In this document: positions 18,453 through 27,294 of the stretch, in pieces
How the letters are laid out: each line of letters begins with the position of its first letter
How positions within the stretch are numbered: the stretch's first letter is position 1
DNA from: Pseudomonas sp. MTM4
GTDB lineage: Bacteria > Pseudomonadota > Gammaproteobacteria > Pseudomonadales > Pseudomonadaceae
Length of the DNA stretch: 64,000 nt
Direction: 5' to 3'
Assembly: GCF_019355055.1 (NCBI RefSeq)
Contig: NZ_CP048411.1
Coordinates: 2,693,501-2,757,500, forward strand
Notes under the pieces: generated by a model
Told to the model about the DNA's origin: nothing
The model's database searches: none
What the model saw: only the letters and a program-made list of their open reading frames with translations
Translations under genes and position numbers: made by a program

Positions 18453-19892
18453 ATGCTCGATATTCTCAACGACCTCATCTGGAGCAAGCTCCTGATCGTC
18501 ATGCTGGTCGGCCTGGGTCTGTATTTCACGATCCGCTCCGGCTTCGTCCAGTTCCGCTACTTCGGCAGCATGTTCCGTATCTTCGGCGAGGCCTTCAAGC
18601 GCAAGCCCGGCCAGCTCAGTTCGTTCCAGGCGCTGATGCTCAGCGTCGCCGGTCGTGTCGGCGCGGGCAACATCGCCGGCGTCGCGGTCGCCATCATGCT
18701 CGGCGGGCCGGGTGCGGTGTTCTGGATGTGGATGGTGGCGCTGGTCGGTATGGCCACCAGTTATTTCGAATGCTCGCTGGCGCAACTCTACAAGCGCCGC
18801 CAGGCGGACGGCAGCTACCGTGGCGGCCCGGCGTTCTACATGCTGCACGGGCTGCGCCAGCGCTGGATGGCGGTACTGTTCTCGGTCTTGCTGCTGGTTA
18901 CCTTCGGCTTCGGCTTCAACGCACTGCAGTCCTACACAGTGGCCAGCTCGATGTACGACACCTTCGGCGTGCCTACCTACATCAGCGGCGTGGCGCTGGC
19001 GGTCATCATGGCGATGATCATTTTCGGCGGCATCCGCCGTATCGCCAGCATCGCAGACGTTCTCGTGCCGATCATGGCCTTCGCCTATATCGGCATGGCG
19101 CTGGTGGTGATCGGCCTGAACGCCGAAATGGTGCCCGAAGCACTGACGCTCATCGTGCGCAGCGCATTCGGTCTCGAACCGGCATTCGCCGGAGGCATCG
19201 GCGCGGCAATCATCATGGGCGTCAAGCGGGGGCTGTTCTCCAACGAGGCCGGCCTGGGCAGCGCACCGAACGTCGCGGCAGTGGCCGAAGTGAAGCACCC
19301 GGCGACGCAAGGCATCGTGCAGTCGCTCAGCGTGTTCATCGACACCCTGCTGGTGTGCACCAGCACAGCGCTGATCATCCTGCTGTCGGGCGTTTACAGC
19401 CCCGAGACCGCAGACGTCGCGGGCGTGGTCATGACGCAAACGGCGTTGGCTGCGGTCGTCGGCGAGTGGGGCCGGGTATTCATCAGCATCGCGCTGCTGC
19501 TCTTCGTGTTCACCACCCTGATCTACAACTACTACCTGGGCGAGAACGCACTGGGCTTCTTCAGCGACAAGCGTGCCCTGATCCAGGGCTACCGTGCGCT
19601 GGTGATTGCCCTGGTGCTCTGGGGTTCGCTGCAGGATCTGGGCACCGTGTTCGCCTTCGCCGACCTGACCATGGGCCTGCTGGCGATCGTCAACCTGATC
19701 GCCGTGGCACTGCTGTTCAAGACCGGCCTGCGCCTGATGCACGACTACGATGCACAGGTACGCGCCGGCATCGAGCAGCCGGTGCTCAATGCGAAGGATT
19801 ACGCTGACTTGGACATCGACCACAGCGCCTGGCCGGCCACACCCGCGCCAACCAGCGAAGCGCCCGTAGCCGGAACCGTGCTGCAACGTTGA
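18453..19892 (+). CDS. Amino acid:sodium symporter, AGCS family (alanine/glycine type)
   Basis: This 479-residue inner-membrane carrier couples sodium to uptake of alanine, glycine or a related amino acid such as glutamine. The family signature is clear: GRVGAGNIAGVAVAIMLGGP near residues 70-90 and FSNEAGLGSAPNVAAVAE in the middle. About ten membrane helices are visible. I start it at the ATG at 18453 (MLDILNDLIWSKLL) because helix one follows directly; the frame extends to 18387. The C-terminal tail of about 40 residues is hydrophilic and proline-rich. It converges with the glutaminase gene (27 bases between stops), and the pair may be functionally linked. Confidence 0.92.
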   Translation: MLDILNDLIWSKLLIVMLVGLGLYFTIRSGFVQFRYFGSMFRIFGEAFKRKPGQLSSFQALMLSVAGRVGAGNIAGVAVAIMLGGPGAVFWMWMVALVGMATSYFECSLAQLYKRRQADGSYRGGPAFYMLHGLRQRWMAVLFSVLLLVTFGFGFNALQSYTVASSMYDTFGVPTYISGVALAVIMAMIIFGGIRRIASIADVLVPIMAFAYIGMALVVIGLNAEMVPEALTLIVRSAFGLEPAFAGGIGAAIIMGVKRGLFSNEAGLGSAPNVAAVAEVKHPATQGIVQSLSVFIDTLLVCTSTALIILLSGVYSPETADVAGVVMTQTALAAVVGEWGRVFISIALLLFVFTTLIYNYYLGENALGFFSDKRALIQGYRALVIALVLWGSLQDLGTVFAFADLTMGLLAIVNLIAVALLFKTGLRLMHDYDAQVRAGIEQPVLNAKDYADLDIDHSAWPATPAPTSEAPVAGTVLQR

Positions 19893-19919
19893 GCCGGTAG
19901 CGCAGCGATGCACGGCTGG

Positions 19920-20828
19920 TCAGAAGATCGACCAGCCGATCCGTTCGGTGAGCTTTTCCAGCGCCGCCATGCCAGCCAGTGAGTTGCCGGCGGCGTTCAG
20001 CTCGGGTGACCAGACGCAGACGCTGAAGCGCCCCGGCACCACCGCAACGATGCCGCCGCCTACGCCGCTCTTGCCCGGCAGGCCGACCCGATAGGCGAAA
20101 TTGCCCGCTTCGTCGTAGAGACCGCTGGTTGCCATGATCGAATTGACCTGCTTGGCCTGACGCGCGCTGAGCACCTGCTCGTCACTGTGCAGGCAGTGCC
20201 CTTCACGTGCCAGAAACGCGAAGGCGCGCGCCAGGTCCACGCAGCTCATGCGCAACGCACAATGATGGAAATAGCTGTGCAGCACCGTCTCGACATCGTT
20301 GTGGAAATTGCCGAACGCCTGCATCAGATAGGCCATGGCCGCATTGCGGGCGCGGTGCTGGTATTCGGACGCGGCAACCTTGGCATCGGAGACGATCAAC
20401 GGATTACCACAAAGCCGCCGGGCGAAATCGCGCAACGAAAGCGTCGGCGCGGCGAAGCGCGACTGATTGATATCGCAGATCACCAGCGCGCCGGCGTTGA
20501 TGAAGGGATTTCGCGGCCGGCCAGCCTCGAACTCCAGCTGCACCAGCGAATTGAACGGTTGCCCGGAGGGCTCGTAACCCAGGCGCGACCAGATACCCTC
20601 ACCGGAATGCTGGATCGCCTGGACCAAACTGAATACTTTGGAGATGCTCTGGATCGAGAACGGCGTTTGCGCATCGCCCGCCTGCCAGGTCTTGCCGCTT
20701 ACACCGTAGACGGCGATACCCAATTGCCCCGGGTCGACCTCCGCCAGCGCCGGAATGTAGTTGGCCACCGCGCCCCGGCCCAGCAGGGGACGCACTTCAT
20801 CGAGAATTTCTTCGAGCAGGCTTTGCAT
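19920..20828 (-). CDS. glsA: Glutaminase
   Basis: This 302-residue enzyme hydrolyses glutamine to glutamate and ammonia. It belongs to the serine beta-lactamase-like glutaminase family: the catalytic SxxK is Ser61-Lys64 in [10 protein letters not shown], and [27 protein letters not shown] and [17 protein letters not shown] are diagnostic. The length matches E. coli YbaS and YneH (about 310). GGTGATTC before the ATG resembles the extended ribosome site. It is divergent from the asparaginase gene (130 bases), so the two amidases share a control region. Confidence 0.95.
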   Translation of the reverse strand: MQSLLEEILDEVRPLLGRGAVANYIPALAEVDPGQLGIAVYGVSGKTWQAGDAQTPFSIQSISKVFSLVQAIQHSGEGIWSRLGYEPSGQPFNSLVQLEFEAGRPRNPFINAGALVICDINQSRFAAPTLSLRDFARRLCGNPLIVSDAKVAASEYQHRARNAAMAYLMQAFGNFHNDVETVLHSYFHHCALRMSCVDLARAFAFLAREGHCLHSDEQVLSARQAKQVNSIMATSGLYDEAGNFAYRVGLPGKSGVGGGIVAVVPGRFSVCVWSPELNAAGNSLAGMAALEKLTERIGWSIF

Positions 20829-20958
20829 GAATCACCGCAGCAGATTGAGAGAGCGCTGGCCCAAGCCAGCAAAAGCTTGAGACAGTCCAGGTCGGACAGT
20901 TCCGTCCGAAAGTACAGAGGCGATCACGCCAGATGAGCCAACCGGCAGGAAAATCACC

Positions 20959-21951
20959 GTGACCAGACCTGAAAAACGCCTGTTGGTTCTTTATACCGGC
21001 GGGACCATCGGCATGCAGATGAGCGACCAAGGGCTGACGCCCTCAAGCGGTTTCGAAGCACGTTTGCGCGACCGGCAAGCCACGGACGCCCAAGTTTGGC
21101 CAGATTGGTATTTCCGCGAGTTGCTGCCGCCCATCGACAGCGCGTCCATGACCCAGCGCAACTGGCTGGTGATGGCTGCCACCATTGCCGAGGAAGTGGA
21201 CGCCGGCCACTGCGACGGCGTATTGCTGCTGCACGGCACCGACACGCTTGCCTACAGCGCCGCCGCCCTGAGCTTTCTGCTGCTCGGCTTGCCCGTGCCA
21301 GTGGTGCTGACAGGCTCGATGCTGCCAGCCGGCATACCGGACAGCGACGCCTGGGCGAACCTGTCTGGTGCATTACAGGCGCTGCGCGAAGGCATCCGGC
21401 CCGATGTGCAGGTCTATTTTCACGGCAAGCTGATGCACGGCGCGCGACTCACCAAGCTGAGCGCCACCGAGTTCGATGCCTTCGCCGTACTGCCACGCCC
21501 ACGCATGGGTCAAGGCGCATCGGGTGTCGAATCGGCGCTGGATTACCGTCAGCCGCGCCAGCCGGTCAACCTGGCCGTGCTGCCGCTGTATCCGGGCATC
21601 CAGGCCGCGCAGGTGCGCGCGGTACTCGCAAGTGACGTGCAGGGCCTAGTGCTCGAATGCTACGGCAGCGGCACGGGGCCTTCGGATGATGAGGAGCTGC
21701 TGACCGCATTGAGGGAAGCACATGCGCGTGGCGTGGTGCTCGCGGCGATCAGCCAGTGCCCGCAGGGTCACGTCGAGTTCGGCATCTACGCGGCCGGCAG
21801 CAAGCTGGCCGCCAGCGGTCTGGTTTCCGGCGGCGGGATGACTCGCGAAGCAGCGCTGGGCAAGCTGTTTGCGTTGCTCGGCGCCGGGCTGTCGCAAGCG
21901 GAGGTCGAACACTGGTTCGCGCTCAATCTCAGCGGCGAGCTCGCCGACTAG
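20959..21951 (+). CDS. ansA: Type I L-asparaginase
   Basis: This 330-residue cytosolic enzyme hydrolyses asparagine to aspartate and ammonia. The two conserved threonine motifs are present: YTGGTIGM at residues 12-19 and LLHGTDTLAYSA further on. There is no signal peptide, which points to the cytosolic type I form. It starts with GTG, with CAGGA eight bases before. The product aspartate is the substrate of the aspartase encoded 5 kb upstream. Its stop codon overlaps the stop codon of the convergent sensor kinase gene by four bases (the palindrome CTAG). Confidence 0.92.
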   Translation: MTRPEKRLLVLYTGGTIGMQMSDQGLTPSSGFEARLRDRQATDAQVWPDWYFRELLPPIDSASMTQRNWLVMAATIAEEVDAGHCDGVLLLHGTDTLAYSAAALSFLLLGLPVPVVLTGSMLPAGIPDSDAWANLSGALQALREGIRPDVQVYFHGKLMHGARLTKLSATEFDAFAVLPRPRMGQGASGVESALDYRQPRQPVNLAVLPLYPGIQAAQVRAVLASDVQGLVLECYGSGTGPSDDEELLTALREAHARGVVLAAISQCPQGHVEFGIYAAGSKLAASGLVSGGGMTREAALGKLFALLGAGLSQAEVEHWFALNLSGELAD

Positions 21952-24815
21952 CTCGGTTTCAGGTCAAGCGCCTGCAAACAGGCGCGGACCAGCCGGCGCA
22001 GCTCGTCGAGGTCCAGTGGCTTGCCCAGCCATCCCTGGCAATCGATACCCCCGGCCTCTTCAATGGCCGCACTGAGCACGATAACCGGTAATTCCCGCGT
22101 GGCCGGAGCCTTGCGCAGCAGCCTCAGCAGCTCATCTCCCGTCAGTTCGGGAAGATTCAGGTCCAGCACCAGCAGGTCCGGTGGATCGCTCAGCACCTGC
22201 TCCAACGCCGTCCGACCATTGCCAACCACGCTGACCTCACCGAGGTCTCCCAGCGCCTTGCGCACCTGCAGTTGGCTGGCCGGATCGTCTTCGACATAGA
22301 CGATCCGCGGCCGCTCATGAGTCGGCAAACTCGGCGGCGGCTCGATGATCGGCAGTGCAATCCAGAACAGGCTACCGGTACCCAACTCGCTTTTCACTCC
22401 GATACTGCCGCCCATCAACTTGGCGTATTCCAGGCACAGAGACAGCCCGATACCGGCGCCCTGAATGTTCGAGTTCTCGCGACCCAGGCGCTGGAACGGC
22501 TCGAACATTCGCGCCTGCAGCGCCTCGTCTATTCCGAGACCCGTATCTTCGACCAACAGGCGCACCTGGCCAGCCACCGTTTCGATGCTGAGCAGAATCT
22601 GCCCGGACGGCCTGTTGTATTTGATCGCGTTGGACAGCAGGTTAAGCACTACCTGACGCAGACGCCGCGGTTCGGCCAGCACCTCGATGGGCCCCGCCGG
22701 CAGATCGAACGCCAACTGCAAACCGTGGCGCTTGACGTCGAGCGCCACTAGCTCGGCGCATTCGCGCATCAGTGCGGTGACCTCGACCCGTTCGAGCGCC
22801 AGTCGCGGGCGCTCGGCCTGAAGGCTCGACCAATCGAGAATGTCGCCGAGCAGCTGGTTCAGATGGCGGCTGGCCAGCAGGATTTCATCGAGGTAGTCGG
22901 CCGCCTCCGGACTGGTTTCGGGCGAGCAGTCCATGCGCATCAGCTGCGCGAAGCCGAGGATCGCGTTCAGCGGGGTACGCAATTCGTGGCTGATGCTGGA
23001 AATCAGATGGGTCTTGGCCTCGTTGGCCGCCAGGGCCTGCTGCGTGGCGTGGCGCAAGTCTTCCTCGACTCGCTTGAGCGCATCGATGTCGACATGGGTG
23101 CCGGCCAGCAGCGTAGCTTCACCGGTCTGCGGGTCGCGCTCGAGCACCCTGCCGCGACTCAACAACCAGTGGTACTCACCGAGCGCGTCGGCGAGGCGGA
23201 ACTCGCATTCGTAGTGCAGCGCGTGCCCCATGAGCATGCGCGTCATCTCGGCACGCACGCGGGGCACGTCGCGCGGATGAATGCGTTGCAGAAACTGCGC
23301 TTGGCTGAGCTGCGACGAAGGGAGCCCGAAGCGGGCCGGCAGACGCCCGCGAACGTGCAGCGTGCCGTTGCGCGTATCGCTTTCCCAGAGGCTCTCGGTC
23401 GCGCTTTCGAGCACCAATTCGAGGCGTTCCTGCGCCTGCGAGCGCTGCGCCTCGCTGAGCTCCAGCTGACCACCGATGGCATGGGTATGCTGCGCCAGAT
23501 CGTCGAGTTCACGAATGTCGGAGGCGACCGGCTGCGATCGCCACTGACGTTGCCCGATCTGCCCCATCATCTGCGAAATGCTGGCGATAGGCGCTAGCAG
23601 CGACTGGCTGAGTTGCCGCGCACGCAGCCACATGTAGGCGAAAAACAGCACGTAGAACAGCAGCAGGCCAGCGATCAACAGATAGCCGATCTGCCGATAG
23701 TGGCTGGCGAGCGTATTGGTCTGGCTGAACACCTCGGCCTCGTCCACCACTGTCAGCAGGTGCCAGCCGGTCTGCTCCACCGTCCCCCAGGCCACCAGCT
23801 GCTGCCGGCCATCGAGGCTCACACGCTGCACGCCATCGGGCTGCGCGGCGATGGCATGTGCCAACTGCCGGGTTTCGGGGCGGCGCCCGAGGTGGAAATC
23901 TTCAGGCTTGAATATTTCCCGGCGAATCGCTTCCTCGTAGGAGTGTTCGGTCAGCTCATCGAGGCCAAACTGGTGCTCGCCGGCTTCGGGCAGCGCCATG
24001 ATGTTGAGGTCGCGGCTGATCAACATCGCATAACCGCCCCAAGGCACCCGCAAGCCGGCGATCTGCTGCAGGATGCCGTTGACGGTGATATCGATGCCGG
24101 TGACCCCTTCCAGATAATCGTCGCGGTACACCGGCGCGATGGCCGACATCATCCAGCCATGCCCGGCCGGGTCCAGATATACATCCGTCCAGACCACCCG
24201 ACGCGCCGGGTTATGCCAGGAGCCGGCCAGGTAATAAAAGTTGTAGCTGGGGATATCCATGTCCGGCGGATACTGCTCCGCCGTGTTGAACCAAGGGTAG
24301 ATGTGGTTGTAGCTGTCCCAGCTATTGAAATAGAGGCTGGCGATCAGTGGGTTGCCGGCGTGCAGCTCTTTCATCAGCGGATCGAGGCGGCGCAGGCGCG
24401 CCACTTTCTCCAGGTCCTGCTGCTCGGGCGCGGTGGCCGCGGAATAGAAGCTTGCCGCGCCGCCGTCGTCGTGCGGGCTGTAGCGCACCCCTTGAGGGTC
24501 GAGCCGCAGCTGCGGCAGCGGTTCAGTGCTTTCGTCTTCCAACGCCCGAGCGGTGAAGTTGCGGAACAGGGTGGTGGCGCTGGCCACCTGCTGCAGCTGC
24601 TGGCTGATGATCCGTGCCTCGCGGGCAACCGCGGTCTGCAGTTCAGCCAGCGCGGTTTCGCGCAGATGTTCTGTCTGCGCGTCCCGGATCGCATTGTTGG
24701 TCAGCAAGTAGGCGGCGATCAGCACCACTTCGACCAGTACTAGCGGAATCAACGCACTCCGGACGAAGGCGCGCCAGATCCATTGACGTATCCCGATGGG
24801 CGTTTTCAATGACAC
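21948..24815 (-). CDS. Hybrid sensor histidine kinase with periplasmic sensor, PAS and receiver domains
   Basis: This 955-residue inner-membrane protein has membrane helix 1 at about 18-38, a periplasmic region of some 330 residues that looks like a double-Cache sensor (SLYFNSWDSYNHIYPWFNTA, GVTGIDITVNGILQ), membrane helix 2 near 378-398, a HAMP-like linker, a PAS fold near 470-590, HisKA with the phospho-accepting His near 610 (SSISHELRTPLN), HATPase with NAIKYN and GAGIGLSL, and a C-terminal receiver with Asp near 885 (LLVLDLNLPELTG). Double-Cache sensors often bind amino acids or carboxylates, so an amide or amino acid cue is plausible here. There is no separate response regulator next to it; phosphate may pass through the receiver domain to a distant partner. 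Confidence 0.9.
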   Translation of the reverse strand: MSLKTPIGIRQWIWRAFVRSALIPLVLVEVVLIAAYLLTNNAIRDAQTEHLRETALAELQTAVAREARIISQQLQQVASATTLFRNFTARALEDESTEPLPQLRLDPQGVRYSPHDDGGAASFYSAATAPEQQDLEKVARLRRLDPLMKELHAGNPLIASLYFNSWDSYNHIYPWFNTAEQYPPDMDIPSYNFYYLAGSWHNPARRVVWTDVYLDPAGHGWMMSAIAPVYRDDYLEGVTGIDITVNGILQQIAGLRVPWGGYAMLISRDLNIMALPEAGEHQFGLDELTEHSYEEAIRREIFKPEDFHLGRRPETRQLAHAIAAQPDGVQRVSLDGRQQLVAWGTVEQTGWHLLTVVDEAEVFSQTNTLASHYRQIGYLLIAGLLLFYVLFFAYMWLRARQLSQSLLAPIASISQMMGQIGQRQWRSQPVASDIRELDDLAQHTHAIGGQLELSEAQRSQAQERLELVLESATESLWESDTRNGTLHVRGRLPARFGLPSSQLSQAQFLQRIHPRDVPRVRAEMTRMLMGHALHYECEFRLADALGEYHWLLSRGRVLERDPQTGEATLLAGTHVDIDALKRVEEDLRHATQQALAANEAKTHLISSISHELRTPLNAILGFAQLMRMDCSPETSPEAADYLDEILLASRHLNQLLGDILDWSSLQAERPRLALERVEVTALMRECAELVALDVKRHGLQLAFDLPAGPIEVLAEPRRLRQVVLNLLSNAIKYNRPSGQILLSIETVAGQVRLLVEDTGLGIDEALQARMFEPFQRLGRENSNIQGAGIGLSLCLEYAKLMGGSIGVKSELGTGSLFWIALPIIEPPPSLPTHERPRIVYVEDDPASQLQVRKALGDLGEVSVVGNGRTALEQVLSDPPDLLVLDLNLPELTGDELLRLLRKAPATRELPVIVLSAAIEEAGGIDCQGWLGKPLDLDELRRLVRACLQALDLKPS

Positions 24816-24922
24816 GACACGGCTCCAGCGTTCCCCTCAAGCGCCTGGCTGGTCATGGTGGTCGCCTTCAAGTAAAGGGTTAGCACTACCAGCCCGGACA
24901 CGGCTTGCGCGATGGCTACAAA

Positions 24923-25738
24923 TCAGCGATTCGCCAGTTCGATGAGCGCGGCACGCCACGTCACAGCGCGCGGCAACGCCAAAAAGGATGGATTGAGATA
25001 GCTCTCCCGCGCTTCGTAGGTCAGCGTCGCGCCCGTAACATCCAGCACCTCTCCGCCCGCGCCCTCGAGCACGCCCTGAGCAGCGGCGGTGTCCCACTGC
25101 GAGGTCGGTGCCAGGCGCGGATAACAATCTGCAGCGCCTTCGGCCAGCAGGCACAGCTTCAGCGAGCTGCCGACATTGGTCAGCACCAGCTCCCCGAAGC
25201 GCTGGCGCAACCCGTCAAGCAAATGCTCCTGCGCCGGGCTCGAATGACGACGGCTGGCGACCACCGTGAAACCCTCGGCCGGCTCGTGGCGCACCTGCAA
25301 CGGCTGCGCCGCGCCGTCGGCTTCAGCGCGCCAGGCGCCGTACTCGGCACCGCCGTAATAACAGCGGCCATTGGCCGGAATGCCCACCACGCCGAACAGC
25401 ACCTTCCCCTGTTCGATCAGCGCCACGTTGACGGTGAACTCCTCGCTGCCGGCGATGAATTCCTTGGTGCCGTCCAGTGGATCGACCAACCACCAGCGCG
25501 TCCAACCCGCCCGTTCGGCCAGGCTCAGGTTGCAATCCTCTTCCGAAAGCACCGGGATGTCGGGATCCAATGCGCGCAGGCCGTCGGCCAGCAGATGATG
25601 AGCGGCCATGTCGGCCGCGGTAACCGGCGAGGCATCAGCCTTTTCATGGACCTGCACGCCGCTGCGCCAATGCGGCAGGATGGCTTGGCCCGCAGCGCGT
25701 ACCAGGTCGATGACTGGTGCCAGATACGGATGGCTCAT
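24923..25738 (-). CDS. cysQ: 3'(2'),5'-bisphosphate nucleotidase CysQ
   Basis: CysQ removes the 3' phosphate from PAP, a by-product of sulfate assimilation, and belongs to the inositol monophosphatase superfamily. The 271-residue protein has the metal-binding Glu pair in LSEEDCN, the signature DPLDGTKEFIAGSEEFTVN and WDTAAAQGVL near the C-terminus. Its ATG overlaps the nudE stop by four bases, so nudE and cysQ form one unit, as in many Pseudomonas. The 107 bases downstream hold nothing I recognise. Confidence 0.95.
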   Translation of the reverse strand: MSHPYLAPVIDLVRAAGQAILPHWRSGVQVHEKADASPVTAADMAAHHLLADGLRALDPDIPVLSEEDCNLSLAERAGWTRWWLVDPLDGTKEFIAGSEEFTVNVALIEQGKVLFGVVGIPANGRCYYGGAEYGAWRAEADGAAQPLQVRHEPAEGFTVVASRRHSSPAQEHLLDGLRQRFGELVLTNVGSSLKLCLLAEGAADCYPRLAPTSQWDTAAAQGVLEGAGGEVLDVTGATLTYEARESYLNPSFLALPRAVTWRAALIELANR

Positions 25739-26301
25739 TCGTTGAACTCCCCACGCTGGCTCAACAAATCACGCGCCAGATACAAGGCCGCCAGCGCACG
25801 GCCTTCACTGAATTGCGGATTCTGGATCAGGCTCGACAGCTCACGCAGGTCGATCCGATCGACGCGCATCGGCTCCGGTTCGTCGCCTGGCAGTTGTTCG
25901 GGATAGAGATCGCGGGCCAGCACCACCTGGATCTTCTGGCTCATGTAACCGGGCGAGAGCGAGAGCTCGGTCAGCCATTCGAGCGTGCGCGCGCCAAAGC
26001 CGGCTTCCTCCTTGAGTTCGCGGTTGGCGGCGTCCAGCACATCTTCACCCGGCTCGATCAGCCCCTTGGGCAGAGACAGCTCATAGGTGTCGGTGCCACC
26101 GCAGTACTCTTCGACCAACAGCGCCTTGCCGTCGTCTTCCAGCGCGACGATCATCACCGCACCATAACCGGCGCCCTTGCCGACCAGCCGTTCGTAGGTG
26201 CGCTCGACGCCGTTGGAAAACCGCAACTGCAGCTCCTCGACACGGAACAGACGGCTGGTAGCGACGATCTCACGGGCAAGCACTGTTGGTTTCTGGCGCA
26301 T
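25735..26301 (-). CDS. nudE: ADP compounds hydrolase NudE (Nudix)
   Basis: NudE hydrolyses ADP-ribose, NADH and diadenosine compounds. The 188-residue protein has a complete Nudix box, GLIEPGEDVLDAANRELKEE followed by AGFG, and the NudE-type VEEYCGGTDTYELSLPKG before it. The ATG at 26301 is preferred to the frame start at 26334, since AAGGA lies upstream and similarity begins at MRQKPTVLA. It is followed by cysQ and is divergent from yrfG, a conserved neighbourhood in gamma-proteobacteria. Confidence 0.93.
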   Translation of the reverse strand: MRQKPTVLAREIVATSRLFRVEELQLRFSNGVERTYERLVGKGAGYGAVMIVALEDDGKALLVEEYCGGTDTYELSLPKGLIEPGEDVLDAANRELKEEAGFGARTLEWLTELSLSPGYMSQKIQVVLARDLYPEQLPGDEPEPMRVDRIDLRELSSLIQNPQFSEGRALAALYLARDLLSQRGEFNE

Positions 26302-26458
26302 GGGAGGATCCTTTGAAACGCGAACCGCAATCATAACAGGCAGTGTGGAAACTACCGCGCTCGGTTATGCGGCCTGTAACCCGGCTTTCCGTGCCGACCA
26401 CTTTGCATCGAACCGACCGCTGTCGCACCATTGCGCCAATTGCTGAAAAGAGCCTGCC

Positions 26459-27139
26459 ATGATCGCTTCGCTGCCCTGGTCTGAAATCGACACCGTCCTG
26501 CTGGACATGGACGGTACCCTGCTGGATTTGCACTTCGATAACCACTTCTGGCTCGAATTCCTGCCCCAACGTTACGCCCAGCTGCACGGCATTAGTCAGG
26601 CCATGGCCGAGCTGGAACTGGCGCCGTTGTTCAATGAGCACGAGGGCAAGCTCACCTGGTACTGCCTGGATTTCTGGACCCGCGAGCTGAACCTGCCGAT
26701 ACGCGAGATGAAGCGCGAGATCGCCGACTTGATCGCCCTGCGCCCGGCTGCGGACGAATTTCTCGCGGCCCTGCGCGATGCCGGCAAGCGGGTGGTGCTA
26801 ATCACCAATGCGCACCGCGATTCCCTGTCGCTGAAGCTCGAACGCATCGAGCTGGCGCCCTGGTTCGACCGGCTGATCAGCTCCCACGACTATGGCTTTC
26901 CCAAGGAGCAGGCCCAGTTCTGGGATGCGCTGAAAGCGGATCTGGATTTCGATCCCGCCACTTCGCTGTTCATCGACGACAGCCTGCCGGTATTGCGCAG
27001 CGCCCGCGACTACGGCGTCGCTCATCTGCTGGCCATCCGTGAGCCGGACAGCCGGCGCGGGCAGAAAAACACCGAAGAATTCACCGCAGTCGATGACTAT
27101 CTCGAGCTTATTCGCAGCCTGCAGGGTTATGCGGACTGA
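26459..27139 (+). CDS. yrfG: GMP/IMP nucleotidase YrfG (HAD family)
   Basis: This 226-residue haloacid dehalogenase-like phosphatase dephosphorylates purine nucleotides. HAD motif I is DMDGTLLD (nucleophile Asp16, general acid Asp18), motif II is VVLITNAH, the lysine is in GFPKEQAQFW and motif IV is FIDDSLPVL. The start at 26459 follows AAGAG. It is divergent from nudE, as in E. coli and Pseudomonas, and stands alone. Confidence 0.93.
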   Translation: MIASLPWSEIDTVLLDMDGTLLDLHFDNHFWLEFLPQRYAQLHGISQAMAELELAPLFNEHEGKLTWYCLDFWTRELNLPIREMKREIADLIALRPAADEFLAALRDAGKRVVLITNAHRDSLSLKLERIELAPWFDRLISSHDYGFPKEQAQFWDALKADLDFDPATSLFIDDSLPVLRSARDYGVAHLLAIREPDSRRGQKNTEEFTAVDDYLELIRSLQGYAD

Positions 27140-27294
27140 ACGCGTGCGCGCCGCCGGCCTATTTCTCACAGCCTCTGTCAGAAGAATGCCGAGGACGGCG
27201 ATGCCTTCGGTAACTATGCTGTGGGTACCAGACCACGCCGCCTAACTGTAATGAAAGATGCCGAATGGCCCGCCGCACATTCGATGGGAGACCC

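Noticed and set aside
17484..19913. An 809-codon minus-strand frame covering the XRE-type regulator and the whole AGCS gene.
   Set aside because: Only the last 273 codons look like a protein; the rest is antisense to a well-supported symporter gene and is rich in His, Arg, Gln and Asp as expected from reading the complement of GC-rich codons.
24816..24922. Possible promoter or RNA between cysQ and the hybrid kinase.
   Set aside because: The 107 bases show no convincing -35/-10 pair or stem.
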